NCBI GenBank assembly: GCA_947503765.1
Contig: CANNFA010000009.1
Coordinates: forward strand, 45,002-109,001
Direction: 5' to 3'
DNA length: 64,000 nt
DNA from: an uncultured Paracoccaceae bacterium
Lineage (GTDB): Bacteria; Pseudomonadota; Alphaproteobacteria; Rhodobacterales; Rhodobacteraceae
Of this stretch, positions 25,520-36,280 are shown one piece after another. The translations under genes and the position numbers were made by a program. The notes beneath the pieces were generated by a model. It saw nothing but the letters and a program-made list of their open reading frames with translations. It was not told the DNA's origin and made no database searches. Within the stretch, counting starts at the first letter, position 1, and the number at the start of each line of letters is the position of its first letter.

Positions 25520-26992
25520 GTGAAACCACAGGCAATCACCATTCCCATGCAGGCGCCCGCGCGGATGCGGGCCGTCTGGATCTTGCTGCTGGGTCTGGCC
25601 CTTCTTGCCGCGCAGACCCTGGCGGCATCCGCACAAAGCCGGCCGGGCAGCTTTGCCGACCTGGCCGAGAAGATCAGCCCCGCAGTGGTGAACATCACCA
25701 CCTCGACAAGCGTGGCGACCAACACGATCCCCAACCCGATCGTCCCCGAGGGATCCCCGTTCGAGGATTTCTTCCGCGATTTCATGGATCGCAACAACAA
25801 CCAGGGCCGGCCGCGCCGCAGCCAGGCGCTCGGCTCGGGCTTCGTGATCTCTGAAGACGGCTACATCGTCACCAACAACCACGTCATCGAGGGCGCGGAC
25901 GAGGTCGCGATCGAGTTCTTCTCGGGCGACGAGCTGATCGCCGAAGTGGTCGGCACCGATCCGAACACCGACATCGCGCTGCTCAAGGTCGAAAGCGACG
26001 AGCCGCTGGATTACGTGACCTTCGGCGACAGCGACAGCGCGCGCGTCGGCGACTGGGTGATGGCCATGGGCAACCCGCTGGGGCAAGGGTTCTCGGTGTC
26101 GGTCGGCATCGTGTCGGCCCGCAACCGCGCGCTCAGCGGCACCTATGACGACTACATCCAGACCGACGCAGCGATCAACCGCGGCAATTCGGGTGGCCCG
26201 CTGTTCAACATGGACGGCGATGTCGTCGGCGTGAACACCGCCATCCTGTCGCCCAATGGCGGCTCGATCGGGATCGGCTTTTCCATGGCGTCGAACGTTG
26301 TGACCCGCGTGGTCGACCAGCTCAAGGAATTCGGCGAGACGCGCCGCGGCTGGCTGGGCGTGCGCATCCAGGACGTGGATGCCGACATGGCCGAGGCGCT
26401 GGGCCTCGAGGCGGCGGCCGGTGCGATGGTCACCGACGTACCCGAGGGGCCGGCGGCCGAAGCCGGCATCGAGGCGGGCGACGTCATCACCAGCTTCGAC
26501 GGGGTCGAGGTGATGGACACGCGCCAGCTTGTCCGCGTCGTCGGCAATTCGCCGATCGGCAAGTCGGTGCGCGTCGTGGTGTACCGCGACGGCAAGACCG
26601 AAACGCTGATGGTCACGCTGGGCCGCCGCGAAGAGGCCGAAAGCGCCGTGCCCGCCTCCGCCGAGAGCGACGAAGACATGGCGCCGCTGGAAAGCGAGAT
26701 GCTGGGCATCACCGTGACGGCCCTTTCGGACGAGCTGCGCGATCAGCTGAACCTGTCCGAGTCGGCGACGGGCCTTGTCGTCTCGGATGTCGACGAGACC
26801 TCGGAAGCCTATGAGAAGGGTCTGCGCGCCGGCGACCTGATCACCGAGGCCGGCCAGCAGAAAGTGTCTGTCGTGACCGATCTCGAAGACCGCATTGCCG
26901 AGGCACGCGATGCCGGGCGCCGGTCGCTGTTGCTGCTGATCCGCCGCGACGGCGAGCCGCGCTTCGTCGCGGTGGGGCTGGCCGACGGCTGA
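25520..26992 (+). CDS. degP: DegP/Do-family periplasmic serine protease
   Basis: A 490-aa envelope quality-control protease. The signal peptide spans about residues 15-38 (cleavage near ASAQS). The trypsin-like domain has its triad at His121 (TNNHVIEG), Asp151 (NTDIALL) and Ser224 (RGNSGGPL), and two PDZ domains follow (about 275-375 and 395-488). The GTG start at 25520 has CGGAG 7 nt upstream; the longer open frame is not supported. The 232-bp gap before it probably holds its promoter. It ends at a good intrinsic terminator. Confidence 0.93.
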   Translation: MKPQAITIPMQAPARMRAVWILLLGLALLAAQTLAASAQSRPGSFADLAEKISPAVVNITTSTSVATNTIPNPIVPEGSPFEDFFRDFMDRNNNQGRPRRSQALGSGFVISEDGYIVTNNHVIEGADEVAIEFFSGDELIAEVVGTDPNTDIALLKVESDEPLDYVTFGDSDSARVGDWVMAMGNPLGQGFSVSVGIVSARNRALSGTYDDYIQTDAAINRGNSGGPLFNMDGDVVGVNTAILSPNGGSIGIGFSMASNVVTRVVDQLKEFGETRRGWLGVRIQDVDADMAEALGLEAAAGAMVTDVPEGPAAEAGIEAGDVITSFDGVEVMDTRQLVRVVGNSPIGKSVRVVVYRDGKTETLMVTLGRREEAESAVPASAESDEDMAPLESEMLGITVTALSDELRDQLNLSESATGLVVSDVDETSEAYEKGLRAGDLITEAGQQKVSVVTDLEDRIAEARDAGRRSLLLLIRRDGEPRFVAVGLADG

Positions 26993-27023
26993 TCCTCCGG
27001 GCGCAGTGGCCGAAAGACGAACG

Positions 27024-27053
27024 CGGGCGGGTCCATGTGGTCCGCCCGTTTTT
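27024..27053 (+). terminator. Intrinsic terminator of degP
   Basis: The stem CGGGCGG/CCGCCCG, extended by wobble pairs around an 11-nt centre, is followed by TTTTT (27049-27053). It starts 32 bp after the degP stop and is the clearest Rho-independent terminator for a protein gene in the window, aside from the one in the metZ leader. Confidence 0.8.
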
Positions 27054-27068
27054 CGTTGCCGGAGGGCG

Positions 27069-27608
27069 CTACTCCTCGATCCGCTCCACCTGCATCAGGC
27101 CAAGCTGGCGCGCCGCGGCCAGCGACAGGATCGCGCTGTCAAGGCCCTGCGGCTTCTGGTAGGCGCGGATCGCGTGGCGGGTGCGGGCGGTCATCTCGCC
27201 GGTGACGGTGCCGGAATAATGGTCCCGCGCGGCCAGCGCGCGTTGCAGCGAGGCGATGAATTCGGGCGTCAGATCCTCGGCGCAGATCGTTTCGAACCAC
27301 AATTCGCGGCGCGGCTCTACGATTTCCTGCACCGTCTCCGTCTTGTAGACCGCCGGGTACAGAACCGCGCCGTCCGCCGCGATCTCGGCGGGCTGCATCA
27401 TCACCTGGTGGGTGACCGTCTCGATCACCGCGGGCGAGGCATCCTTGCCGTAGCAGGAATCCGGGTCCGCGCCCGGCGGGCCGACGCCGCGGGTGCGGAT
27501 CGGCTCGGGCTCGTATAGCTGGGTGACGTCGGGCAGGCCCGTATCGCCGCCGCAAGCGGGCAACAGGAACAGGGCGGCCAGCGCCGCATATCCGGTCTTG
27601 GTGATCAC
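27069..27608 (-). CDS. Lipoprotein with peptidoglycan-binding-like domain
   Basis: A 179-aa protein whose N-terminus (MITKTGYAALAALFLLPACG) is a lipoprotein signal with lipobox LPAC, making Cys19 the lipidated residue. The C-terminal ~60 residues (TPEFIASLQRALAARDHYSG followed by TARTRHAIRAYQ) resemble the PG_binding_1 fold. It is probably an outer-membrane-anchored envelope protein. The GTG start has AGAGG upstream. Convergent with degP. The exact role is unknown. Confidence 0.8.
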   Translation of the reverse strand: MITKTGYAALAALFLLPACGGDTGLPDVTQLYEPEPIRTRGVGPPGADPDSCYGKDASPAVIETVTHQVMMQPAEIAADGAVLYPAVYKTETVQEIVEPRRELWFETICAEDLTPEFIASLQRALAARDHYSGTVTGEMTARTRHAIRAYQKPQGLDSAILSLAAARQLGLMQVERIEE

Positions 27609-27671
27609 TGCTCGTGCCTCTTCGGGGCGTTTCGCCGCGATGCTAGCCGATTTGCCCCGTCCTGCAAAGCC

Positions 27672-28070
27672 TCAGCGCGGGGCAGGGTCCAGCAGCGTGT
27701 CCAGCAGGTGCGACAGATCCTCGATCTCGTCGGCGATGACATGGGTCACGCCCGCCTCGCGCTGCACGCGGCCCGTCACCTTCAGCAGCCGCCCGGCGAT
27801 CACCGCGCGGCGGAACCGTTCGTAGATCTTGCGCCAGACGATCACGTTGGCGATGCCCGTCTCGTCCTCCAGCGTGATGAAGATCACGCCCTTCGCCGTC
27901 CCCGGCCGCTGCCGCACCAGCACCAGCCCGGCCACCGCCACGCGCGCATTGCCCGGCGGCAGGTCGAGCAGCGCGTGCGGGCAGCAGGACGGCGGGCGCG
28001 GCCAGGGATCGGGCCGTGGCGGCTGGTCCGAGGCGGGGGAGGGTGCGGGCGGCATGGAGGCGGAAGACAT
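27672..28070 (-). pseudogene. dnaE2: Remnant of error-prone DNA polymerase DnaE2 (C-terminal OB fold only)
   Basis: An open frame of 132 codons whose last ~95 residues match the C-terminal OB-fold of DnaE2/DnaE polymerases: VAGLVLVRQRPGTAKGVIFI, LEDETGIANVIVW, and VTGRVQREAGVTHVIADEI. Full DnaE2 is over 1,000 residues, so the PHP, polymerase and finger domains are missing. The first ~35 residues are a Pro-rich stretch without recognisable similarity. A LexA box lies 2 bp upstream of its ATG. The simplest reading is a large internal deletion of an imuA-imuB-dnaE2 mutasome cassette that fused the SOS promoter to the end of dnaE2. A standalone OB-fold protein is an alternative. Confidence 0.7.
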
Positions 28071-28072
28071 GA

Positions 28073-28528
<456 letters not shown>

Positions 28529-28620
28529 CATATCGCCGGTTTTGGCTATGATGTTCGATTTGTGAAAATTTTACCGTCAAAACAGCGCAAAAATATCTGA
28601 TATTGTCCGGTTGATACAGG

Positions 28621-29895
28621 TCACTCGGAGCTGCCAAGCGCCCGCCAGCCGATGTCGCGCCGCCAGATTCCGCCCGGCCAGTCGATCCGGTCGATCATCG
28701 CATAGACACGGCTATGCGCCTCGGCCAGGTCCGCGCCGCGCGCCGTGACGTTCAGAACCCGCCCGCCATTCGCCACGATCCGGCCGTCGCGTTTCGCCGT
28801 CCCGGCATGAAACACCATGTGATGACTGTCCTCGGGCAGGGTCTCCAGCCCGGCGATGGTGCTGCCCGTCTCGTAGGCGCCGGGATAGCCCTTCGTGGCC
28901 ATCACCACGCAGATCGCGTGATCGTCGGCCCAGTTCACCTGCATTTCCCCCAGCCGTCCCTCGGCACAGGCCAGCATCAGGTCGAGCGCCTGCGCCCCCA
29001 GCCGCATCATCAGCGCCTGGCATTCGGGATCGCCGAAGCGCACGTTGTACTCCACAAGGCTCGGCGCGCCGTCCTCGATCATCAGGCCGGCATAGAGCAC
29101 CCCCTGGTAGGGCGTGCCGCGCCGGGCCATTTCCGCGACCGTGGGGCGGATGATCTCGCGCAGCGCGGCCTCGGCCACCCTCTCGGTCAGTATCGGGGCC
29201 GGCGAATAGGCGCCCATGCCGCCGGTATTGGGGCCGGTATCGCCCTCGCCGATGCGCTTGTGGTCCTGCGCGGTGCCGATCGGCAGCACCGTCTCGCCGT
29301 CGCACAGCACGAAGAAGGACGCTTCCTCGCCTTCCATGAAATCCTCGATCACCACCTCGGCCCCGGCATCGCCGAAGGCGCCGGCGAACATCTCGTCGAT
29401 GGCCGACAGCGCGGCGGCATCGTCCATCGCCACGACCACGCCCTTGCCGGCGGCCAGCCCGTCGGCCTTGATCACGCGGGGGGTGCCCACCGCCTCGATG
29501 TAGTCCCGCGCGGCGGCGGCATCGGTGAACGAACACCACATCGCGGTGGGAATGCCGGCGGCGTCGCAGACTTCCTTGGTGAACTTCTTCGATGTCTCCA
29601 GCCGCGCCGCCGCGGCCGAGGGGCCGAAGCACAGGATGCCGGCCGCGCGCAACGCATCCGCCACACCGGCGGCCAGCGGCGCCTCCGGCCCCACGATCAC
29701 GAAGTCGATCGAATTGATCACCGCGAATTCCACCACCCGCGTGCCATCCACGATGTCGAGCGCGGCGCATTCGGCGATGGCCGCGATTCCCGCATTGCCC
29801 GGCGCCACGATCAGCCGGTCGCATTTGGGATTCTGCATCGCCGCCCAGGCCAGGCTGTGCTCGCGCCCGCCGCCGCCGAGAATGAGGATGTTCAT
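28621..29895 (-). CDS. purD: Phosphoribosylamine-glycine ligase
   Basis: A 424-aa ATP-grasp enzyme that joins phosphoribosylamine and glycine in purine synthesis. Motifs: [18 protein letters not shown] at the start, [30 protein letters not shown], and [20 protein letters not shown]. Full length. Convergent with the ferredoxin gene across a 92-bp AT-rich gap with no clear terminator hairpin, and divergent from xseA. Confidence 0.97.
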   Translation of the reverse strand: MNILILGGGGREHSLAWAAMQNPKCDRLIVAPGNAGIAAIAECAALDIVDGTRVVEFAVINSIDFVIVGPEAPLAAGVADALRAAGILCFGPSAAAARLETSKKFTKEVCDAAGIPTAMWCSFTDAAAARDYIEAVGTPRVIKADGLAAGKGVVVAMDDAAALSAIDEMFAGAFGDAGAEVVIEDFMEGEEASFFVLCDGETVLPIGTAQDHKRIGEGDTGPNTGGMGAYSPAPILTERVAEAALREIIRPTVAEMARRGTPYQGVLYAGLMIEDGAPSLVEYNVRFGDPECQALMMRLGAQALDLMLACAEGRLGEMQVNWADDHAICVVMATKGYPGAYETGSTIAGLETLPEDSHHMVFHAGTAKRDGRIVANGGRVLNVTARGADLAEAHSRVYAMIDRIDWPGGIWRRDIGWRALGSSE

Positions 29896-30008
29896 GGGCC
29901 CGCCTTCGTGCTGTCAGATGCGGTCTGATACGGCACGCCCGGCCCCGAGGGCAAGCGCCGGGCGCGGCGCATCTTGGCCTTGCCGGACGGATCGGGCATG
30001 GTCGCGCC

Positions 30009-31556
30009 ATGTCCGACCTGATCGACGATCCCGCACCGGGCGAGAACGCCCACGAATACACCGTGTCCGAGATTTCCGGCGCGGTGAAACGTGTCATCGA
30101 GGGCGAATTCGGCCGAGTCCGGGTACGCGGCGAGGTCGGCCGCGTCTTTGCCGCGCGCTCCGGCCACCTTTATTTCGACATCAAGGACGAGCGCAACGTG
30201 CTGGCCTCGGTGTCGTGGAAGGGGCAGGTGGCACGGCTGACCGTCAAGCCCGAGGAAGGCATGGAGGTGGTGGCGACCGGGCGGCTGACCACCTTCGGCT
30301 CGCAATCGAAGTACCAGCTCAACGTCGAGGATATCCGCCCCGCCGGGGTCGGCGCGCTGATGGCGATGCTGGAAAAACGGAAAAAGGCGCTGGCCGCCGA
30401 GGGGTTGTTCGACGAGGCCCGCAAGCGGCCGCTGCCCTATCTGCCCGAGGTGATCGGGGTCGTCACCTCGCCCTCGGGTGCGGTGATTCGCGACATCCTG
30501 CACCGGCTGCGCGAACGCTTCCCCCGCAAGGTGCTGATCTGGCCCGTCGCTGTGCAGGGCGAGCGGTGCGCCCCCGAGGTGGCCCGCGCGATCGAGGGGT
30601 TCAACCGCCTGAGCGCCGGAGGTGCGGTGCCGCGCCCCGACCTGATCATCGTCGCGCGCGGCGGCGGGTCGATCGAGGATCTGTGGGGTTTCAACGAGGA
30701 GGCCGTCGCGCGCGCGGCGGCGGCGTCGGAGATACCGCTGATTTCGGCGGTGGGGCATGAGACCGACACGACGCTGATCGACTTCGTGTCCGACCGCCGC
30801 GCGCCGACGCCGACCGCGGCGGCGGAACTGGCGGTTCCGGTGCGCCTTGACTTGCTGGCCTGGGCCGACGGGCAGGAGGCGCGGCTGCGCCAGGCCGCGA
30901 CGCGCGCGCTGGGCCAGCGGCGCCAGCGGCTGACCGATCTGGGCCGCGCGCTGCCCCGTCCCGAGGCGCTGGTCGGGCAGGCGCGGCAGCGGCTGGACTA
31001 TCTGGGCGACCGGCTGCCGCGCGCGCTGGAGACGGCGCGCGAGCGCAAGCGCGCCCGGCTGGCCGCGGCGGCGGCGCTGCTGCGGCCGGGGGTGCTGCGG
31101 CAGGCGCTGGACCGGCGCGGGCGCGACGTGGCGGGGCTGGCGGGCCGGCTCAGCCCCGCGGCAGGCCGGCTGCGGCGCGAAAAGGCGCGGGGCCTTGCCG
31201 GCGTCGGCGGCCGGCTGCGCGGCGCGGTGCTCGAGCGCGATGTGCGCCGCCACGGCGAGGCGCTGGCGGGAAGCGTCGCGCGGCTGTCGGCGGCGGGCAC
31301 GGGGCAGGTCGCGGCCTGGCGGCGGCGGCTGGACGGGCTGGAGCGGCTGCGCCAGGGGCTGGGCTATCGCCAGACGCTCGAACGTGGCTTTGCCGTGGTG
31401 CGCGGCGACGATGCGGTGGTCACGGAAAAGGCGGCGGCGGAGCGCGCGGCCGCGCTGGAGATCGAGTTCGCCGATGGGCGCCTCAAGGTGCGGGGCGGCG
31501 CGCCGCGCAGGCAAGGAAAAGCCGGCGATCCGCCGGAGCAGGGGTCGCTGTTCTGA
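30009..31556 (+). CDS. xseA: Exodeoxyribonuclease VII large subunit
   Basis: A 515-aa catalytic subunit of the single-strand nuclease ExoVII. An N-terminal OB fold ([19 protein letters not shown]) precedes the catalytic core with [40 protein letters not shown] and [20 protein letters not shown]. The C-terminal half is a long Arg/Ala/Leu-rich coiled coil. The small subunit gene xseB is not in this window. Confidence 0.95.
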   Translation: MSDLIDDPAPGENAHEYTVSEISGAVKRVIEGEFGRVRVRGEVGRVFAARSGHLYFDIKDERNVLASVSWKGQVARLTVKPEEGMEVVATGRLTTFGSQSKYQLNVEDIRPAGVGALMAMLEKRKKALAAEGLFDEARKRPLPYLPEVIGVVTSPSGAVIRDILHRLRERFPRKVLIWPVAVQGERCAPEVARAIEGFNRLSAGGAVPRPDLIIVARGGGSIEDLWGFNEEAVARAAAASEIPLISAVGHETDTTLIDFVSDRRAPTPTAAAELAVPVRLDLLAWADGQEARLRQAATRALGQRRQRLTDLGRALPRPEALVGQARQRLDYLGDRLPRALETARERKRARLAAAAALLRPGVLRQALDRRGRDVAGLAGRLSPAAGRLRREKARGLAGVGGRLRGAVLERDVRRHGEALAGSVARLSAAGTGQVAAWRRRLDGLERLRQGLGYRQTLERGFAVVRGDDAVVTEKAAAERAAALEIEFADGRLKVRGGAPRRQGKAGDPPEQGSLF

Positions 31557-31566
31557 GAGGGACCAA

Positions 31567-31676
31567 AGCGCGTTTCGCTCAGCAGGATTCAGGGCATTCA
31601 CGCACCTGCCCGAGGCAGCGTTTGCAAAGCAAATGCGTTCGAGCGGGCGCGTGAATTCAATTGGGCGAAACGTGCT
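31567..31676. repeat. Palindromic MITE-like element next to xseA
   Basis: About 110 bp with terminal inverted repeats AGCGCGTTTCGC (31567-31578) and GCGAAACGTGCT (31665-31676), 11 of 12 matching. The interior is also self-complementary: ATTCACGC against GCGTGAAT and a central TTTGC-AAA-GCAAA. The whole could fold into one long hairpin. It fills the gap between xseA and the convergent secreted-protein gene and abuts that gene's stop codon. Confidence 0.65.
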
Positions 31677-32093
31677 CTAGACGCCGACATCCGGGCCGGG
31701 GCAGGAAAGCGGATCGTCGCTGTTTTGCGCCTCGTAAAGCGTGCGCCCGCCATCGGCGCCCAGAAACAGCGCGGCAAGGCCGCTGCCGCTGCGCGTGACC
31801 TGCCAGCATTTCGGTTCCGGGTCGGCATCGTAGACGAAACAGATGTCCGCCCCCTCCGCGTACCAGTAGCCGTCCATGCACGGCTCTCCGACAAAGGTCC
31901 AGCGGACCCGGCGGCCGGGCAGATATTGCTCGATCCCGTAGAGCGTTCCGTCGTCGTGGAAGGTCAGCGTGCGCCCCTCGACATAGGATTCGAACTCGGC
32001 CGCCGACATGGCGCCGGATGGCGCGGGCGCGTCCTGCGCGGCAGCGGGCAGGGCGGCGAGGCCGAGAGCAAGGAGGGCGGCGAGGCGGTGCAT
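31677..32093 (-). CDS. Secreted protein of unknown function
   Basis: A 138-aa protein with a clear Sec signal peptide (MHRLAALLALGLAALPAAAQ, cleavage near AAAQ-D). The mature part carries four Cys residues (in EPCMDGYW, ICFVYD, PKCWQV and LSCPGP), suggesting two disulfides in the periplasm. The motif EQYLPGRRVRW and WYAEGADICFVYD resemble conserved Rhodobacteraceae hypotheticals. The start at 32093 is set by the signal peptide; the frame is open further upstream. Confidence 0.7.
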   Translation of the reverse strand: MHRLAALLALGLAALPAAAQDAPAPSGAMSAAEFESYVEGRTLTFHDDGTLYGIEQYLPGRRVRWTFVGEPCMDGYWYAEGADICFVYDADPEPKCWQVTRSGSGLAALFLGADGGRTLYEAQNSDDPLSCPGPDVGV

Positions 32094-32152
32094 GACCGAA
32101 GCCTGCCAGAAAGCGGCGCGGCGGGCCAGCCCCGCGATTGCGGCGGTGCGTG

Positions 32153-33229
32153 TCACACGGCGGCGTCCCGCCATTCCTGGCGGTCCTGCCACGCGGCAAG
32201 GCGCGGATGCATGATCCGCCGCCAGCCGCGCGGCCACAGCGCCAGCAGCGCCATGACCGGCAGGCTGTGCGGCAGGGTCGGCGCGGTGTCGGGGCCGGGC
32301 AGTTCCAGCGCCGGATAGGGCCGGGCGGGATGCGCGTGATGGTCCGAATGGCGCGGCGCGTTCAGCATCATGTGCCCGGTCATCCAGTGCGGCGCGTTCC
32401 AGCTATGCGCGGGCGAGACAGGCTCCACCCGGCCGCCGGGCAGGGTGCGGCGGCGCAGGCCGTAATGCTGCACGTAGTCGGACAGCAGAAGCTGCGACTG
32501 CGCGTGCAGGGCCAGCGCCACATGCACCAGCAGCCCTGCCGCGCCGCCGATCGCGGCCGACACCGCAAGGCAGGCGGCCGCGCCGCCCAGATAGACGGCA
32601 TAAGGGTGCGTTCCGGTCTTTCCCGCGCGCCGCCGCCGTGCGCCTTCCGCCGCCAGCCCGGCGCGGAACGAGCCGATCCAGGCACGCGGGGCGAAACGGT
32701 AGTAGCTTTGACCGCGTGGCGCGGAATTCGGATCGCGCGGGGTGGCGACATGGACATGGTGCACCAGCGGATGCGCCGAGGTGTGATGCCCGAACAGCAG
32801 CGAGATATAGACCCACGTTCCCAGCCGCCGCAGCACGCGCGACTGCCGGTGGATCAGCTCGTGCGCGTTGGAATTGGACACCTGGCCCATGAACAGGCCC
32901 GCGCCCAGGAACAGGCCCAGCTTCTGCAGGGCCGGCATCGGGCCGGTCAGCGCGTGGATGCACAATGCCAGCAGCACGAAATGCGCCAGCGCCAGCACCA
33001 CCGACAGCGTGTTGTGCGCCGGAAATTCCACGCCGCCCTTCGGGCCGGAGGCCGCGATCAGCTCGTCCAGCGCAAAGGCCAGCAGCGTCATGTAGACGAG
33101 CGCGGCCCAGACCCACACACCGCCCGCCAGCGCCGCCGCGCCGAGCAGGGGAACGGGGGCAAGGCTGGCCATGCTGAAGGCAAGCCCGGCTTTGGTCGGG
33201 GCCTTGGTCGGGACGGTGCGCTGTGCCAC
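32153..33229 (-). CDS. AlkB-like membrane di-iron hydroxylase (alkane 1-monooxygenase family)
   Basis: A 358-aa integral membrane protein with the histidine clusters that bind the di-iron centre: [26 protein letters not shown], the QHYG motif ([10 protein letters not shown]) and RHSDHHAHP. About six hydrophobic segments surround them. AlkB enzymes hydroxylate medium-chain alkanes or fatty acyl methyl ends with rubredoxin as electron donor; no rubredoxin gene is nearby. The start is GTG with a weak Shine-Dalgarno, and an internal ATG about 20 codons on is possible. The substrate is unknown. Confidence 0.88.
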   Translation of the reverse strand: MAQRTVPTKAPTKAGLAFSMASLAPVPLLGAAALAGGVWVWAALVYMTLLAFALDELIAASGPKGGVEFPAHNTLSVVLALAHFVLLALCIHALTGPMPALQKLGLFLGAGLFMGQVSNSNAHELIHRQSRVLRRLGTWVYISLLFGHHTSAHPLVHHVHVATPRDPNSAPRGQSYYRFAPRAWIGSFRAGLAAEGARRRRAGKTGTHPYAVYLGGAAACLAVSAAIGGAAGLLVHVALALHAQSQLLLSDYVQHYGLRRRTLPGGRVEPVSPAHSWNAPHWMTGHMMLNAPRHSDHHAHPARPYPALELPGPDTAPTLPHSLPVMALLALWPRGWRRIMHPRLAAWQDRQEWRDAAV

Positions 33230-33465
33230 GCTGGAATCGCCTTTCGCGGCTGGTTGCGTCGAGTGCCTGTCATGAATGCCATTTCCGCACCTTTATGGCG
33301 AGGGCCGGTCAAGAACAGGTAAACATCGGGCGGTTTTTCCGCGCAGCGCGGTGGCGGATTTCGGGGTGCCTTGCGGGACGGGCGCCGGTGCGATCTGGCG
33401 TCCGGGCCTTCCATCGCGGGGCGGAACGGATTACCTCGGGCGAAACCGTTGGGGGAAAGAGGCGC

Positions 33466-34746
33466 ATGTCGTTTTTCGGGAAACTCAAGGACCGGCTGTT
33501 CAAGTCCTCGTCGAAGCTGGAGGACGGGCTGGATGCCATCGTGGCCGAGGGCGGCGAGGAAGAGGCCGCGACGTCCGCGCCGGCGCCCGACCCCGAACCA
33601 GCGCCAGCGCCGGAACCCGTTCCGGAGCCGGAACCAACGCCAGCGCCGGACCCCGCCCCCGTTCCCGAGCCGCAACCTGCGCCCCAGCCGGAGCCAGAGC
33701 CTGCCCCGGAACCCGAGCCCGAGCCCGAGCCGGTCCCGGTTCCCGATCCCGGCCCAACCCCCGCGACCGAGCCCGAGCCGCCGGCCGAGGCGCCGCCCGC
33801 ACCCGAGCCGCTGCCGGTCGATGTGCCGCCGGAAACCCCGGCACCGAAGCCGGGGCTGCTGGACCGGGTCTTCGGGCGCGGCCGCGCCCCCGTCATGCGC
33901 CGGGTGCTGGACGACGACATGCTCGAAAGCCTGGAGGATCTGCTGATCCAGGCGGATATGGGCGTGGATACCGCGCTGCGGGTGACGGCGAACATGGCGG
34001 AGGGGCGCCTCGGGCGGAAGCTCTCGGTGCCCGAGATCAAGGCGCTGCTGGCAGGCGAGATCGCCCGGATCATGGAGCCCGTGGCCCGGCCGATGCCGCT
34101 TTACGCGAAAAAGCCGCAGGTGGTGCTGGTGGTGGGCGTCAACGGCTCGGGCAAGACGACGACCATCGGCAAGCTGGCCAGCCAGTTCCGCGCCGCCGGC
34201 AAATCGGTGGTGATCGCGGCGGGCGACACGTTCCGCGCCGCGGCGGTCGAGCAGCTTCAGGTCTGGGGCGACCGGGCGGGCGTGCCGGTGATGACCGCGC
34301 CGCAGGGCAGCGACCCGGCCAGCCTGGCCTTCGACGCGATGGCGCGGGCCGAGGCCGAGGGTGCGGACCTGCTGATGATCGACACGGCCGGGCGCTTGCA
34401 GAACCGGGGCGATTTGATGGAGGAGCTGGCCAAGATCGTCCGGGTGATCCGCAAGCGCGACCCCGAGGCGCCGCATAACACGCTTCTGGTGCTGGACGCG
34501 ACCACGGGCCAGAACGCGCTGAGCCAGGTGGAGACGTTCCAGAAGATGGCCGATGTGTCCGGGCTGGTGATGACCAAGCTGGACGGCACGGCGCGGGGCG
34601 GCGTGCTGGTGGCGCTGGCCGACCGGTTCGGCCTGCCGATCCACGCGATCGGCGTGGGCGAGCAGATCGACGACCTGGCCCCGTTCGACCCCGAGGAATT
34701 CGCCGCCGCGCTGACCGGGATGGACGCGGCGGGGCGCGCGGCTTGA
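33466..34746 (+). CDS. ftsY: Signal recognition particle receptor FtsY
   Basis: A 426-aa SRP-family GTPase that docks ribosome-SRP complexes at the membrane. The C-terminal NG domain has [15 protein letters not shown] (G1), [19 protein letters not shown] and [10 protein letters not shown]. Residues ~40-130 form a Pro-Glu/Pro-Ala repeat linker ([14 protein letters not shown]) instead of the acidic A domain of E. coli. The start at 33466 follows GGGGGAAAGAGG. The frame is open upstream without support. Confidence 0.96.
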   Translation: MSFFGKLKDRLFKSSSKLEDGLDAIVAEGGEEEAATSAPAPDPEPAPAPEPVPEPEPTPAPDPAPVPEPQPAPQPEPEPAPEPEPEPEPVPVPDPGPTPATEPEPPAEAPPAPEPLPVDVPPETPAPKPGLLDRVFGRGRAPVMRRVLDDDMLESLEDLLIQADMGVDTALRVTANMAEGRLGRKLSVPEIKALLAGEIARIMEPVARPMPLYAKKPQVVLVVGVNGSGKTTTIGKLASQFRAAGKSVVIAAGDTFRAAAVEQLQVWGDRAGVPVMTAPQGSDPASLAFDAMARAEAEGADLLMIDTAGRLQNRGDLMEELAKIVRVIRKRDPEAPHNTLLVLDATTGQNALSQVETFQKMADVSGLVMTKLDGTARGGVLVALADRFGLPIHAIGVGEQIDDLAPFDPEEFAAALTGMDAAGRAA

Positions 34747-34753
34747 ACGCGGC

Positions 34754-35245
34754 CTACCGGGTGCCGATTCCCTTTTCGAACAGGCGCACCAGGAACAGCA
34801 CCACCAGCACGATGACCGTGGCCAGCGCCGCCAGCGGCATCTGGCCCGCACCGCAGGCCAGCCCGATCGCGCCGGCCAGCCACATCGACGCGCCGGTGGT
34901 GACGTGGTGCACCTTGCCGCCCGAGGTGAAGATGATCCCGGCGGCAAGAAAGGCGACGCCGGCGGTCACCGCCTCGACCAGGCGCAGCGGGTCGATGCGC
35001 AGCGCATCGGCATCCTCGCCCGCGCGGAAGGGCAGGGCGGCAAGCTGCTGGCTGACCAGGATGAACAGGCAGGCGGCGAGCGAGACCAGCATGTGGGTGC
35101 GCAGCCCCGCCGGCTTGTGCCGCCATTCACGCTCCATCCCGATCACGCCGGCCAGCAGCACCGAAGCGATCAGCCGCATCGCCGAGACGTCCCAGTTCAC
35201 CGTGGCGAAACCGGCGGCGAATTCCGCCGCGATATTGTCGAACAT
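34754..35245 (-). CDS. MgtC/SapB family membrane protein
   Basis: A 163-aa protein with about five membrane helices. RLIASVLLAGVIGMEREWR and HKPAGLRTHMLVSLAACLF are the MgtC family signature, and TAGVAFLAAGIIF is the conserved middle segment. MgtC proteins act in adaptation to low magnesium and phosphate balance through the ATP synthase. It lacks the C-terminal soluble domain of Salmonella MgtC. It is convergent with ftsY, with 7 bp between the stop codons. Confidence 0.9.
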   Translation of the reverse strand: MFDNIAAEFAAGFATVNWDVSAMRLIASVLLAGVIGMEREWRHKPAGLRTHMLVSLAACLFILVSQQLAALPFRAGEDADALRIDPLRLVEAVTAGVAFLAAGIIFTSGGKVHHVTTGASMWLAGAIGLACGAGQMPLAALATVIVLVVLFLVRLFEKGIGTR

Positions 35246-35317
35246 GAACCCTCTGCATGCTGTTTGCGCGTGCCGTGGATCTAGCGGGCGGGCGGCGGAT
35301 TGCGAGGGGGCGGGGCG

Positions 35318-36220
35318 GTGAGCGCCTGGCTGGTCTCGCTTGAGGGAACCGCGGCGGGACATGCGCTGGCGATGTGGCTGGCGCTCGGGGCCGCGTTCCT
35401 GCACGCGGTGCTGGGCGCGCTGCAAAAGGGGCGGCACGATCCGTGGCTGTCGCGCGGCGCGATAGATGCCAGCTACGGGCTGATCGCGCTGCCGGTCGCG
35501 CTGCTGGCCGTGCCGCGCCCCGAGCCGCATCTGTGGGCGCTTCTGGCCGGGGCGTTCGTGATCCACACCGCCTACAAGCTGCTTCAGGCCGCCGCCTATT
35601 CGCGCGGCGCCTACACGGTGGTCTACCCGGTGGTGCGCGGCACCGGGCCGCTATTCGCGGTGATCGGGGCCTGGCTGATCTTTGGCGAGATCTTCACGCC
35701 GATGCAGTGGGCCGGGGTGGCGGTGCTGCTGAGCGGGATATTCGGGCTGGCGGTGTACAACCTGCGCCACCTGGAGGCGGCGCGCGACACGCTGCCGGCG
35801 GCGCTGGGGCTGGCGCTGGTGGCGGGCGGGTTCGTCGCGCTGTACACGACATGGGACGCCTACGGCGTGCGCGCCACGGCCGACCCGTTCACGTTTCTTG
35901 CGTGGTTCTTCGTGATCGACGGGGTGGCAATGCCCACGCTGGCGGCCCTGCGCTGGCGCGCGATGGTGCAGCGCCCGGCGCTGGCTCCGCTGGCGGCGCG
36001 CGGGCTGGTGGGCGGGATCGTGGCACTGGCGAGCTTCGGCTCGATCATCCTGGCGACGCGGCTGGACAAGGTGGGCGAGGCGGCGATCCTGCGCGAAACC
36101 TCGACCGTGTTCGCGGCGCTGATCGGCTGGGCGGTGCTGAAGGAAACCGTCGGGCCGCGCCGGATGCTGCTGATGGGATTGATCGCGGCGGGCGCTGTGA
36201 TAGTGGAACTGGGCGGATAG
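35318..36220 (+). CDS. EamA/DMT family transporter
   Basis: A 300-aa ten-helix membrane protein of the drug/metabolite transporter superfamily, with two EamA repeats (YPVVRGTGPLFAVIGAWLIF in the first; AILRETSTVFAALIGWAVLK in the second). The GTG start has GAGGGGG upstream. It lies between ftsY and yciB as in many Rhodobacteraceae. The substrate is unknown. Confidence 0.88.
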   Translation: MSAWLVSLEGTAAGHALAMWLALGAAFLHAVLGALQKGRHDPWLSRGAIDASYGLIALPVALLAVPRPEPHLWALLAGAFVIHTAYKLLQAAAYSRGAYTVVYPVVRGTGPLFAVIGAWLIFGEIFTPMQWAGVAVLLSGIFGLAVYNLRHLEAARDTLPAALGLALVAGGFVALYTTWDAYGVRATADPFTFLAWFFVIDGVAMPTLAALRWRAMVQRPALAPLAARGLVGGIVALASFGSIILATRLDKVGEAAILRETSTVFAALIGWAVLKETVGPRRMLLMGLIAAGAVIVELGG

Positions 36221-36280
36221 GCGGCGCTGGCCGGGCCCTGTGCAGGCCCGGCGCGCGGCACTCATGAAAGGACGGGCCGG

